Below, piece by piece: positions 33,293 through 44,044 of a stretch of 64,000 bases of DNA. Every line of letters begins with the position of its first letter. The first letter of the stretch is position 1. Below the pieces are notes generated by a model. The model did not search any database. It was given only the letters and a program-made list of their open reading frames with translations, and had not been told where the DNA came from. Origin of the DNA: Thalassomonas sp. M1454 (lineage in GTDB: Bacteria; Pseudomonadota; Gammaproteobacteria; Enterobacterales; Alteromonadaceae); assembly GCF_007097525.1 (NCBI RefSeq), contig NZ_VKDD01000002.1, positions 682,001-746,000 on the forward strand, given 5' to 3'. Both the position numbers and the translations under genes were made by a program.

Positions 33293-33745
33293 GTGTCAGA
33301 ACAGTTTAAACCTAACGCAACAGTTGCAGCAATTATTCATCATCAAGGCAAGTTTTTAATCGTTGAAGAAATTGATGACGGCAACGTAGTTTACAATCAG
33401 CCAGCTGGTCATATTGAGGCAGATGAAAATATTATAAATGCACTCAAAAGAGAAGTTAAAGAAGAGACTGGTTTAGCAGTAGATCCTGAGTGTTTAAGTG
33501 GCATTTATTATCATTATCGAGCGGAGTTAAATCTTTATTATTTGCGCTTTTGTTTTGTCTGTGAACTCGACAACTGGGCTGAGACTTCACCTAGTGATGC
33601 AGATATTATTCAAGCAGTCTGGTTAACAGAGCAAGAACTAAAGGCTAAAGGTAAACAAATTAGAAGCCCGTTAGTGCTTGAATGTATTGATGATTATCTC
33701 GCAGGAAAACGCTATCCCCTATCCATTTTACACAGTAATATTTAA
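33293..33745 (+). CDS. nudJ: Nudix phosphatase NudJ
   Basis: Hydrolyses nucleoside and thiamine pyrophosphates. 150 residues. The Nudix box follows the glycine of PAGHIEADENIINALKREVKEETGL (about 38-62) and has the REVKEETG core intact. The start is GTG, seven bases after GAGAG. Same neighbours as in E. coli. Confidence 0.92.
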   Translation: MSEQFKPNATVAAIIHHQGKFLIVEEIDDGNVVYNQPAGHIEADENIINALKREVKEETGLAVDPECLSGIYYHYRAELNLYYLRFCFVCELDNWAETSPSDADIIQAVWLTEQELKAKGKQIRSPLVLECIDDYLAGKRYPLSILHSNI

Positions 33746-33917
33746 AGCGACTTATTCAGACTAACTTATACAATAAAAGTAACTGTTTTTAACCTTTTAG
33801 GGATGATTTAAACATCTAAATCATGCTACAATTTGCGCCATTTTATAGCCGAGCTAACTTTGTAACTTAATTTACAAGCTAAGCCTTAACCAAATATATA
33901 CTGGGAAATACAAGTTC

Positions 33918-35063
33918 TTGAGTGCTGAAACATTAAATACGACTACCGAAACTAATGGTAATGAGAAGTTAAAAGTCATCGTTGGCATGTCCGGCGGTGT
34001 TGATTCATCTGTATCTGCTTACTTGCTTAAACAGCAAGGTTATCAAGTAGAAGGCCTGTTTATGAAAAACTGGGAAGAAGATGATGATGACGAGTATTGT
34101 GCTGCAATTGATGATTTACGTGACGCTCAAGACGTATGTGACAAATTAGGTATTGAACTTCATACTATCAACTTTGCTACCGAATACTGGGATAACGTAT
34201 TTGAATATTTCTTAGAAGAATATAAAGCCGGTCGTACTCCCAACCCTGATATTATGTGTAATAAAGAAATCAAATTTAAAGCATTTCTAGAGTTTGCATG
34301 TGAAGATATGGGCGCAGATTACATTGCTACCGGACACTACGTACAACGTCGCTTTAACGAAGAAACTCAGCAATTTGAAATGTTACGTGGCTTAGATAGC
34401 AATAAAGATCAAAGCTACTTTCTTTATACCTTGAGTGACAAGCAAGTTGGCCAAACACTTTTCCCTGTTGGTAATATTGAAAAACCTGAAGTTCGAGCTA
34501 TTGCCGAGCGTGAAGGTTTAATTACCCATAATAAGAAAGATTCTACTGGTATCTGCTTTATTGGCGAACGTAAATTCAAAGATTTCCTAGGACGTTACCT
34601 CCCTGCCCAACCAGGCATTATTGAAACAGCTGAAGGCGTTGAGGTTGGTAAACATGATGGCTTAATGTATCACACACTTGGTCAACGCAAAGGTTTGCAT
34701 ATTGGCGGCTTAAAAGACGCTGGTGAAGCGCCTTGGTATGTAGTTGATAAAGATATGAAGCGTAATGTTTTAATTGTTGGCCAAGGTAGCGACCATCCGA
34801 GATTATTCTCGAAAGGGCTAATTGCCGATCAATTACATTGGGTTAATAGAAAACCAATAGCTATTGATGAATCCATGTCTTGTACCGTTAAAACTCGCTA
34901 TCGCCAACAAGATGTTGCTTGTACTGTTAAACGAATCGACGAAGAAAACTATCAAGTAATTTTTGATCAACAACAAAGCTCGGTAACTCCAGGGCAATCG
35001 GTTGTTTTCTACCAAAACGAAGTATGTCTTGGTGGCGGTATCATTGATACTTTGATCAGGTAG
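33918..35063 (+). CDS. mnmA: tRNA-specific 2-thiouridylase MnmA
   Basis: Transfers sulfur from TusE to U34 of tRNAs Lys, Glu and Gln. 381 residues with an N-terminal extension of about 18, PP-loop [12 protein letters not shown] near 23-34, and the catalytic cysteine pair Cys114 (MCNKEIKF) and Cys213 ([10 protein letters not shown]). TTG start; no usable ATG precedes the PP-loop. It completes the sulfur relay whose other parts are at 6.2-7.5 kb. Confidence 0.95.
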   Translation: MSAETLNTTTETNGNEKLKVIVGMSGGVDSSVSAYLLKQQGYQVEGLFMKNWEEDDDDEYCAAIDDLRDAQDVCDKLGIELHTINFATEYWDNVFEYFLEEYKAGRTPNPDIMCNKEIKFKAFLEFACEDMGADYIATGHYVQRRFNEETQQFEMLRGLDSNKDQSYFLYTLSDKQVGQTLFPVGNIEKPEVRAIAEREGLITHNKKDSTGICFIGERKFKDFLGRYLPAQPGIIETAEGVEVGKHDGLMYHTLGQRKGLHIGGLKDAGEAPWYVVDKDMKRNVLIVGQGSDHPRLFSKGLIADQLHWVNRKPIAIDESMSCTVKTRYRQQDVACTVKRIDEENYQVIFDQQQSSVTPGQSVVFYQNEVCLGGGIIDTLIR

Positions 35064-35076
35064 TTAAGGAACACCA

Positions 35077-35712
35077 TTGTCTACAACAAATAACGACATC
35101 ATTGAACAGAGCATTGCCTTTGCTGCAATTTGTCAATCTGCAGTCATGGTGCAAGGCATTGCCAGAAAAAATCAACTAGACGACGATTTATTCACGTTAA
35201 TGCTAAACAGCATAATTAATATGACACCAAGTAACACGTTGAATGTTTACGGTGACGAACTGGTTAATCTACAAGATGGGTTAACCATGATGTTTACTCA
35301 AATTGGTGATAGCAGTGCCAAAAAAGATCCTGAACTAACACGCTATATCGTTAGTTTAATGAACTTAGAGCGACGCTTAAAAGGCAATGCAAAAGCCTTA
35401 GCTTTGTTAGAGAAAAAAATTGATGATTGCCAAAGACAGCTTGCTCATTTCGCTATCGATAGCGACCAAATGACCAGTAATCTAGCCAGCATTTATACAG
35501 ACGTTATTAGTCCTCTTGGCGCAAAAATACAAATTGCCGGAGAGCCAAACATATTAAAACAAGTAGGCAATCAAAATCGGATCAGGGCGCTACTACTAGC
35601 CGGTATTAGAGCCACAGTTTTATGGCGACAAGTCGGTGGCAAACGCCGTACTATTTTATTTAAACGACGCAGTTTTGTTACTGCGGCAAAAGATTTATTA
35701 AAACAAATTTAA
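35077..35712 (+). CDS. hflD: HflD family protein
   Basis: Peripheral membrane protein known in E. coli and phage lambda work as a partner of CII and high-frequency lysogenisation; its own cellular role is unclear. 211 residues, mostly helical, with AAICQSAVMVQGIAR near the start and NRIRALLLAGIRATVLWRQVGG near the end. TTG start after a good AAGGAA. Thirteen bases behind mnmA. Confidence 0.9.
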   Translation: MSTTNNDIIEQSIAFAAICQSAVMVQGIARKNQLDDDLFTLMLNSIINMTPSNTLNVYGDELVNLQDGLTMMFTQIGDSSAKKDPELTRYIVSLMNLERRLKGNAKALALLEKKIDDCQRQLAHFAIDSDQMTSNLASIYTDVISPLGAKIQIAGEPNILKQVGNQNRIRALLLAGIRATVLWRQVGGKRRTILFKRRSFVTAAKDLLKQI

Positions 35713-37116
<1,404 letters not shown>

Positions 37117-37148
37117 TTAATCAATAAAACCCAAACCATCACAAAACA

Positions 37149-37174
37149 AAAGGCGCACTAGCGCCTTTTTTTAC
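37149..37174 (+). terminator. Terminator of purB
   Basis: AAAGGCGC, short loop, GCGCCTTTTTTT, about 30 bases past the purB stop. Confidence 0.88.
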
Positions 37175-37211
37175 TAAAATAATATCATTTCAAACAATAG
37201 TTAAGTTATCC

Positions 37212-38378
37212 ATGAAAATACACTTTAAAGATTTAACAAACGAGCAATTCTTAAAACATTACTGGCAAAAACAACCTCTTCTCATTAAAGGTGCATTTAA
37301 ACAGTTTGTAGATCCTATTGAAGCAGATGAACTGGCAGGCTTGGCTATGGAAGATTTTATTGAATCTCGCATTGTTAGCAAATCAAATACCGCATGGGAT
37401 GTTAAGCACGGTCCATTTGAAGACTTTTCAGAGTTTGGTGAATCAGATTGGACTTTATTAGTTCAAGCGGTAAATCACTGGTTTAAAGGTGTAGATGATT
37501 TAATTGAGCCATTTCGTTTTATTCCAAACTGGCGTATAGATGATGTTATGGTAAGTTTTTCCACTCCTGGTGGCGGCGTTGGTCCACACTTAGATCAATA
37601 CGACGTATTTATTATTCAAGGCAGCGGAAAACGCCGATGGCGCGTAGGCGCTCCTGATGCAAGTTTAGAACAATTACTACCACATGAAGATTTAAAGCAA
37701 GTTTCAGAATTTACTAGTATTATTGATGAAATTACTGAGCCTGGTGATTTATTATATATACCGCCAAATCATCCACACGATGGAATCGCCATTGATAACT
37801 CTATCAACTACTCTATTGGTTTCTTAGCTCCTAGCAGCCAAGAGTTACTATCAGGCCTTGCCGATTATAATTTAGATAATAATTTAAATGCTGAACGAAT
37901 TGATGATAGCTTAAGACAAGCTACAGATACGCCAGAACAATTAAGCTCAGTTGACTTAGATTTATTAACCAATACCTTAAAGAAAAGCTTATCCGATCCC
38001 GATGTAATTAGTGACTTTTTAGGCAAATACTTAACCACAGTTCATCACACATTGAACCTTTTAATACCTGTAGAGCCATTAACAATAGATTTTATTAAAG
38101 AAATTTTATCAGATGGCGAACAACTTAATCCGGTACTTGGATTAAAATGTATATTACATAGTTCACAGCATAACTCTGACTCATTAGATAATAAAAACAA
38201 TCGTTTATTTGTTAATGGAGAAGTATTTGAAGTCGCCAATGAATCTATTCTTTTTGCCAAGTTGCTCGCGAGTAAGCAAACTCTTAGTATTAATGAGCTA
38301 AAAACTCATTTGAATTGTTTGAAAAATCAGCAACTGTTAACTAATGTTATAAATAAGGGGCTATGGAGTTTTGAGTGA
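37212..38378 (+). CDS. roxA: Ribosomal protein uL16 arginine hydroxylase RoxA (YcfD)
   Basis: JmjC-type, iron and 2-oxoglutarate dependent oxygenase that hydroxylates an arginine of ribosomal protein uL16. 388 residues. Iron ligands His126 and Asp128 (GPHLDQYDVF) and a distal histidine, His187 or His189, in NHPHDG; 2-oxoglutarate-binding region near GSGKRRWRVG. C-terminal winged-helix part to the end. Follows purB as in many relatives. Confidence 0.9.
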   Translation: MKIHFKDLTNEQFLKHYWQKQPLLIKGAFKQFVDPIEADELAGLAMEDFIESRIVSKSNTAWDVKHGPFEDFSEFGESDWTLLVQAVNHWFKGVDDLIEPFRFIPNWRIDDVMVSFSTPGGGVGPHLDQYDVFIIQGSGKRRWRVGAPDASLEQLLPHEDLKQVSEFTSIIDEITEPGDLLYIPPNHPHDGIAIDNSINYSIGFLAPSSQELLSGLADYNLDNNLNAERIDDSLRQATDTPEQLSSVDLDLLTNTLKKSLSDPDVISDFLGKYLTTVHHTLNLLIPVEPLTIDFIKEILSDGEQLNPVLGLKCILHSSQHNSDSLDNKNNRLFVNGEVFEVANESILFAKLLASKQTLSINELKTHLNCLKNQQLLTNVINKGLWSFE

Positions 38379-38480
38379 TCATAACTTTACAGTGTTTGTT
38401 TATAGGTAAATCAATTCCGCTAATTTACATTTATTTGTAATGCATGAAGTGGAGTTTGTAAAAAGATTGGTCACGTAGAT

Positions 38481-38942
38481 ATGCCGTATCGAGTAAATGT
38501 GGTGAACTGGCAACAAGCTAAGTCACAACTAAAATCTGTCAGAGAAAAAGTATTTGTCTGTGAAAGACGTATTCCTTATGAAGTAGAATTTGATCGAAAT
38601 GATCGACGAGCGCATCATGTGCTTGTTGTTGATGAAGACTCAAAAGAACCTGTTGCAACGGGTAGAATAACCAACCAAGGTGAATTATCGCGAATTTGCG
38701 TAGTAATATCTAAGCGCAAATCGCCTATTGGCAAGCAAGTGATCGACACCCTACTCGATATCGCCCGTAAAAATAATTTAAAAGAAGTATATATCAACAG
38801 CTCGCTAGATGCTGTTGATTACTTTTTAAAGCATAATTTTAGAACACAAGGCTCCGTTTTTATGGAAGCAGGACTACCACGACAGCGCATGGTATGTCCT
38901 TTACAAAAAATCGACTTTAAACGCTTTTACTTATCGCATTAG
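38481..38942 (+). CDS. GNAT-family N-acetyltransferase
   Basis: 153 residues with the GNAT fold pattern: EKVFVCERRIPYEVEFD near the start (as in ElaA/YjdJ-like members), HHVLVVDEDSKEPVATGRI as central strands, acetyl-CoA loop probably RKSPIGKQVIDTLLDIA near 73-89, and LDAVDYFLKHNFRTQGSVF. The loop is a loose form of the usual RGxGxG. The acceptor substrate is unknown. Stands alone after roxA, convergent with the next gene. Confidence 0.8.
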   Translation: MPYRVNVVNWQQAKSQLKSVREKVFVCERRIPYEVEFDRNDRRAHHVLVVDEDSKEPVATGRITNQGELSRICVVISKRKSPIGKQVIDTLLDIARKNNLKEVYINSSLDAVDYFLKHNFRTQGSVFMEAGLPRQRMVCPLQKIDFKRFYLSH

Positions 38943-38963
38943 CAATACTTAGGTTAATAACAC

Positions 38964-39389
38964 TTATTTCCACAACTTTTCGTCGTTACATAAGTGATGC
39001 AAGCCTTCAGCTCTTTTCACTAATAATTGTGCAAACTTAACTTGGGTTTCATCACCTCTGGAAGATTGCATAATATTTTCCGCTTGTAGCTGCCACTTCA
39101 TAGAGAAATGTCTTAACGCTTCTTGGGCTGTTGCTGCGGCTTTAACAGGGATATGATCACATGGTACTTCACCGCTAATCACCCACAAAGTTCCATCGGC
39201 TAAAGTATTTAGTTTCCATACCGATACTATTGGTAATAAATAACGGCTATCTTCTGCCGTTACTGAATTAGTTACTATGCCTTTGTCAGCTAAATATTTA
39301 GTTGCTTTCAAGTATAAGTTTCTAATTAACTGTTGGCTTTCTTCTTCAGTTAACTCTTTAACGTCTCTTGGTTGATTTTCTTGTGTCAT
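38964..39389 (-). CDS. DUF4826 family protein
   Basis: 141 residues from the ATG at 39389 (MTQENQPRDV), which is preceded by GAGA; a longer frame reaching 39494 adds 35 residues unlike the rest and is rejected. No membrane segment. Features are ESQQLIRNLYLKATKYLADKGIV, a strand-rich middle VWKLNTLADGTLWVISGEVPCDHIP, and a helical end. I recall this as DUF4826, a family without known function. Family assignment is from memory. Confidence 0.7.
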   Translation of the reverse strand: MTQENQPRDVKELTEEESQQLIRNLYLKATKYLADKGIVTNSVTAEDSRYLLPIVSVWKLNTLADGTLWVISGEVPCDHIPVKAAATAQEALRHFSMKWQLQAENIMQSSRGDETQVKFAQLLVKRAEGLHHLCNDEKLWK

Positions 39390-39677
39390 TTGGATCTCAA
39401 TACATCTAATAAATTTCTTAACTGCATACTCGCTGAAAATAAGCATAATAACAAGCCTAAAATATCGATTAATCAACATAGAAAGTGTATTCATATCTTA
39501 ACGAATGACTTTTAAACAAATTTATCTTAAACCTAGTCAGCATGTGCTTTAAATGATATTGTTCTGCCACTTTTTCATAGCTGTCTATTATCATTAAAAA
39601 GATAGCATTTAAATAAATAGTCTTAGCAGCAAATCTGACTAAGCTAAATAATTATAATTTTAAATTTGGAGAACAGT

Positions 39678-40715
39678 GTGGCTGTTTTTGATCAAGTAGA
39701 TTTTGATAATCACGAACAAGTTGTTTACTGCAGCGATGAGCAATCTGGCTTAAAGGCTATTATTGCCGTTCACAATACTAACCTAGGCCCAAGTGCTGGT
39801 GGTTGTCGTTTCTGGGATTACGAAAATGACGAGCTTGCCCTTAAGGATGTACTTAGATTATCTAAAGGAATGACTTACAAAAATGCGATGGCTGGTTTAA
39901 AGCTAGGTGGTGGTAAAGCCGTAATAATTGGTAATCCTAAAAAGTTAAAATCCGAAGAATTATTTAGAGCTTTTGGCCGTGCAGTAAATAATTTAAATGG
40001 CCGTTATTATACAGCTGAAGACGTAAACATCACGACTGCTGACATGGGCATAGTTAATCAAGAAACAGACTATGTTTCCGGCTTAGAAGGACAAAGCGGT
40101 AACCCGGGTCCATTTACTGCACTAGGTACCTTTTTAGGTATAAAAGCTGCCGTTAAATTTAAATTAGGTAAAGATGACTTAACGGGTATTAGAGTTGCCG
40201 TGCAAGGTTTAGGTAGTGTTGGTTATTCGCTATGTGAACAACTACATGCTGCAGGTGCACAATTAGTTGTCACAGATATAAATGAACAAGCATTAACTAA
40301 AGCAAAAAACGAGCTTAATGCAACCGTTGTTGGTTTAGATGAAATTTACAGTCAAGACGTAGATGTATTCTCTCCTTGTGCTCTTGGTGCCAGTATAAAT
40401 GATGAAACCATCAAACAATTAAAAGCGGTTATAATTGCAGGCTGTGCAAACAACCAACTAGCACATGGTTATCATGATCAAGCATTATTTGATGCAGGGA
40501 TTTTATATGCACCAGATTACGTGATAAATGCCGGAGGCATCATCAATGTTGCGCTAGAGATTTACCCTGAAGAATATTGCTCGGATGAAGCTACTCGTTT
40601 AGTACAAAACATCTACGGCACATTAATGAATGTATTTGAAAAAGCTGAGGCAGATAAACACCCTACTGGTCGTGTCGCCGATGAAATGGCCCGCGCCATT
40701 ATAGCCAAAGGTTAA
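39678..40715 (+). CDS. Leucine dehydrogenase (Glu/Leu/Phe/Val dehydrogenase family)
   Basis: Deaminates leucine, valine and isoleucine with NAD. GTG at 39678, six bases after TTTGGAGAA, gives 345 residues. Catalytic lysines Lys68 (KGMTYKNA) and Lys80 (GLKLGGGKAVI) fall exactly where they do in Bacillus leucine dehydrogenase, and the NAD fold VQGLGSVGYSLCEQL follows. Stand-alone gene; likely the first step of branched-chain amino acid use. Confidence 0.9.
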   Translation: MAVFDQVDFDNHEQVVYCSDEQSGLKAIIAVHNTNLGPSAGGCRFWDYENDELALKDVLRLSKGMTYKNAMAGLKLGGGKAVIIGNPKKLKSEELFRAFGRAVNNLNGRYYTAEDVNITTADMGIVNQETDYVSGLEGQSGNPGPFTALGTFLGIKAAVKFKLGKDDLTGIRVAVQGLGSVGYSLCEQLHAAGAQLVVTDINEQALTKAKNELNATVVGLDEIYSQDVDVFSPCALGASINDETIKQLKAVIIAGCANNQLAHGYHDQALFDAGILYAPDYVINAGGIINVALEIYPEEYCSDEATRLVQNIYGTLMNVFEKAEADKHPTGRVADEMARAIIAKG

Positions 40716-40716
40716 C

Positions 40717-40739
40717 ATCAAGGTGTCAGACACCTTGAT
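40717..40739. repeat. Perfect hairpin around GGTGTCAGACACC
   Basis: Eleven-base arms around a single central A. Half of it (TGACACCTTG) recurs at 40753-40762, so the spot holds three copies of the half-site. Looks like a REP-type element or a regulatory palindrome inserted between the leucine dehydrogenase stop and its terminator. Confidence 0.55.
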
Positions 40740-40762
40740 TGTTCAACAACTCTGACACCTTG

Positions 40763-40790
40763 AAAAAAAGCCGCGAATGCGGCTTTTTTT
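40763..40790. terminator. Bidirectional terminator, leucine dehydrogenase and ydiJ
   Basis: AAAAAAAGCCGC, AAT loop, GCGGCTTTTTTT. Its right end meets the last codon of the convergent ydiJ gene. Confidence 0.85.
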
Positions 40791-43700
40791 AAATCGGTTT
40801 TACGTGCTGCAATAACACTTGAACTGGGTGTTTAAGTTGGCGCTTGCCTAAACGTTTTACTTGGCTTCGACATGAAAAGCCCGTCGCCATTTGATACGCA
40901 CTGTCCCCTGCATCTACTGGTTTTTGCCAACTTAGCTGATATAGGCCAGTACTTGCTTCTTGGTTTTGGCTTTCATGGCCAAAGGTACCAGCCATACCAC
41001 AACAACCAACACTTTGAGCGCTCACACGCAAACCAAAATGTTCAAATATTTTTTGCCATTGACTTTCGCTCGAAGGTAGTGCGGTTTTCTCAGTACAATG
41101 ACTAAATAGTTGATAAATAGGAATGTACTTTGGCTCACCTGCTGGTATTTGTGTTATTAAATCAATTAGCCATTCATGGCTTAATTGCACACTAAACTCA
41201 CCTCGACTATCACCTAACACTTGTTTGTATTCATCACGATAACAAAGCACTAATGATGCATCCATGCCTATCATAGGTATATTCAATGCACTTACTCGAT
41301 TTAAAAATTCAGCTGTTGAAGAGGCCGTTTTAGCAAACTTAGCTAAAAAGCCTTTTACATGCTGCGCCTTACCATTTGGCTTAAATGGCAGTAAAACCGG
41401 TTGTTTACCTAAATTAGCGGCAAGTTTCATCATGTCTGCAACTACGGTTGCATCATAATAAGAAGTAAACGGGTCTTGTACGATCAAAACGTAATTTTCG
41501 CGCTCTTGCGTTGATAAACTCTGAAGCTTTTCTAGATCAAACTTAACATAGCTTTCTGTTTGTATTTGCTGCTTAAGTGACGGTGAAGATAATAATGGAG
41601 TATCAACATAGCCTAAACCATGTTTGGCAAACATTTTAAATAAAGGATTATCAATGGCAAAATTAAACACAGTAGGCATTTTTGCCATTACCGGTGCTAA
41701 ATTTTCAACTTGAGCTACGAAATGATCTTTAACAGGTCGTAAGTAACGAGAATAATAAACATTAATGAATCGTGCTCTAAAATCTGGGACATCAACTTTA
41801 ACAGGACACTGACTCGCACAAGCTTTACAAGCTAAACAGCCGCTCATTGCATCCATTACTTCATTTGAGTAGTCGTAACTGCCTACTTTAGTTTTTACCG
41901 TGTTGACCGTTTTCAGTACTAAGGATTTAGCAGATATAGTTGAGCTAGTGGTTTCAAGCTGTGTAAAGTCGACACCTTTATCTGTTAATAATCTTAGCCA
42001 TTCTCGCATAAGTCCTGCTCTACCTTTTGGAGAGTGACGACGATCTCGAGTAATTTTACTCGATGGACACATCGGGCTTTTACTATCAAAATTAAAACAA
42101 AGACCATTACCATTACAGTTCATTACTGAAGGGAAATCTTCTCTAATTTGTACAGGAATTTGACGATCAAATGCACCGCGTTTTTTGGCATCAACCGAAA
42201 CTAGTTGCTCGCTAGAGTCTATTGGCGTACAAATTTTACCCGGATTCATTTTATTTAAAGGATCGAATGCGGTTTTAATTTTTCGTAGCTCTAAAAATAG
42301 TTCTTCACCAAAAAATGTTGGGCTATATTCACTGCGATAACCTTTACCGTGCTCACCCCACATTAAACCGCCATATTTAGCCGTTAATGCCACAACCTTA
42401 TCAGATATTTGTCTTAAGATTACTTCTTGCTCTGGATCGCACATATCAAGTGCTGGACGAACATGTAATACGCCAGCATCCACATGACCGAACATGCCAT
42501 AATCAAGTTTGTAGCTATCAAGTAGGTCTCTAAACTCCATAATAAAATCTGCAAGATTTTCTGGAGGTACGGCAGTATCTTCAGCAAAAGCTAAAGGCTT
42601 TGCATTACCTTTAGTATTACCTAATAAACCAACAGCTTTTTTACGCATACCGTAGAGTTTGTTTATACTGCTTAAATCATAGGTTAGCTGATAACCAATG
42701 ACGCCTTCATCATTGGCAATTACCTTATCTAATATAGCGGTTAAGTCATTAACCTTTTGTTCGACTTCACTTTTTTCAAAGCCAGTAAATTCGGCAATAT
42801 TGAGACCGTCCATTGTTTTGTTATCTACATCAGTAATAAGATCCTTTACTGAATGCCAAACGATATCTTGTTTTGCTAAATTAAGAACTCTCGAGTCAAT
42901 GGTTTCTACTGAAAGAGCTTTAGCGTCAATAAGCTTTGGAGAATGCCTTAATGCAGATTCGAAACTGTCGTATTTAATATTTACTAAGGCTCTTACTTTT
43001 GGAATTGGCGTAATATTTAACTTTGCTTCAGCAACGACTGCTAAACTGCCTTCAGAGCCTGTGATCACACGCCCTAAGTCAAAGTTTTTTAGATCAGATG
43101 AAAATACATTTTCTAAATCATAGCCTGTAAGAAAGCGATTTAAGCGAGGAAACTTCTCTAATATCTTATCCCTATTATCAAGACAAGATTGCAGAGTTGC
43201 TTTATATAGCGCCCCTACACTACCTTCTTGCTCTGCGAGTAAATGTGCTTGCGCGATATCAACCGCTTGCGTGGAAAACTCCTCTCCATCGGCAAGTACG
43301 CAGCGCAAACCTAACACGTGATCTGAGGTTTTACCATAAACTAACGAGCCTTGACCGGATGCGTCTGTATTTATCATACCGCCGATGGTGGCACGATTAC
43401 TTGTTGATAGGTCGGGAGAAAAGAAATAACCAAAAGGTTTTAAGTATTCATTAAGTTGGTCTTTAACAACACCTGCTTGTACTCGAACCCAACTCTCTTC
43501 TATGTTAATTTCGATAATTTCGCGCATGTGTTTAGATAAATCAATAACAATGCCTGGTGTGAGTGACTGGCCATTGGTACCGGTACCACCACCTCGCGCA
43601 CTAAATTTGATTTCGGCAAACTCAGGCTTACTCGCTAAACTAGTGATGAGTTTAATATCTTCAACTGTCTTAGGATGTAAAACAGCTTGCGGTAACTGTT

Positions 43701-43845
43701 GATAAACACTGTTGTCAGTGGCAACAGCAAGCCTGTCGCCATATTGACAAGCAACGTCACCTGAATAGTTTAGCTTTTTTAAGGCTTTAATATACTGCTG
43801 GTAAACAGGCGAAATAACATCGGTAAAATCAAGACGAGGAAGCAT
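40789..43845 (-). CDS. ydiJ: D-2-hydroxyglutarate dehydrogenase, YdiJ type
   Basis: FAD and iron-sulfur flavoprotein that oxidises D-2-hydroxyglutarate and feeds electrons to the quinone pool or another acceptor. 1018 residues, as in E. coli YdiJ. FAD domain with FSARGGGTGTNGQSL and TSNRATIGGMINTDASGQGSL in the N-terminal third, GHVDAGVLHVRPALDM in the middle, a 4Fe-4S motif SGCLACKACASQCP near 660-675, and a CCG-type domain SVGCCGMAGTFGH near the end. It removes the hydroxyglutarate made as a by-product of serine synthesis in other bacteria. Neighbour of ppsA as in E. coli. Confidence 0.9.
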   Translation of the reverse strand: MLPRLDFTDVISPVYQQYIKALKKLNYSGDVACQYGDRLAVATDNSVYQQLPQAVLHPKTVEDIKLITSLASKPEFAEIKFSARGGGTGTNGQSLTPGIVIDLSKHMREIIEINIEESWVRVQAGVVKDQLNEYLKPFGYFFSPDLSTSNRATIGGMINTDASGQGSLVYGKTSDHVLGLRCVLADGEEFSTQAVDIAQAHLLAEQEGSVGALYKATLQSCLDNRDKILEKFPRLNRFLTGYDLENVFSSDLKNFDLGRVITGSEGSLAVVAEAKLNITPIPKVRALVNIKYDSFESALRHSPKLIDAKALSVETIDSRVLNLAKQDIVWHSVKDLITDVDNKTMDGLNIAEFTGFEKSEVEQKVNDLTAILDKVIANDEGVIGYQLTYDLSSINKLYGMRKKAVGLLGNTKGNAKPLAFAEDTAVPPENLADFIMEFRDLLDSYKLDYGMFGHVDAGVLHVRPALDMCDPEQEVILRQISDKVVALTAKYGGLMWGEHGKGYRSEYSPTFFGEELFLELRKIKTAFDPLNKMNPGKICTPIDSSEQLVSVDAKKRGAFDRQIPVQIREDFPSVMNCNGNGLCFNFDSKSPMCPSSKITRDRRHSPKGRAGLMREWLRLLTDKGVDFTQLETTSSTISAKSLVLKTVNTVKTKVGSYDYSNEVMDAMSGCLACKACASQCPVKVDVPDFRARFINVYYSRYLRPVKDHFVAQVENLAPVMAKMPTVFNFAIDNPLFKMFAKHGLGYVDTPLLSSPSLKQQIQTESYVKFDLEKLQSLSTQERENYVLIVQDPFTSYYDATVVADMMKLAANLGKQPVLLPFKPNGKAQHVKGFLAKFAKTASSTAEFLNRVSALNIPMIGMDASLVLCYRDEYKQVLGDSRGEFSVQLSHEWLIDLITQIPAGEPKYIPIYQLFSHCTEKTALPSSESQWQKIFEHFGLRVSAQSVGCCGMAGTFGHESQNQEASTGLYQLSWQKPVDAGDSAYQMATGFSCRSQVKRLGKRQLKHPVQVLLQHVKPI

Positions 43846-43993
43846 ATAACTCTTATTACTAACTAATTTAAGATTAATAACCTATGATGCTAAAAAAATG
43901 TTAGTAACACAATTCATTTTGCTTATAGTTGATAAGTTTTTGCTATTTAGAGCAGTGCAATATCTATTAACAAACTTATTTGTCAATAAGATC

Positions 43994-44022
43994 AAAAAAA
44001 CCGGCAAAAAATGCCGGTTTTC
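43994..44022 (-). terminator. Terminator of ppsA
   Basis: AAAAAAACCGGC, A-rich loop, GCCGGTTTT, 22 bases past the ppsA stop on the minus strand. Confidence 0.85.
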
Positions 44023-44044
44023 AATGTTCAAAATAAATAATTTA

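Noticed and set aside
42698-43123. 141-codon plus-strand frame inside ydiJ
   Set aside because: Ser/Thr-rich antisense shadow of the FAD domain of YdiJ.
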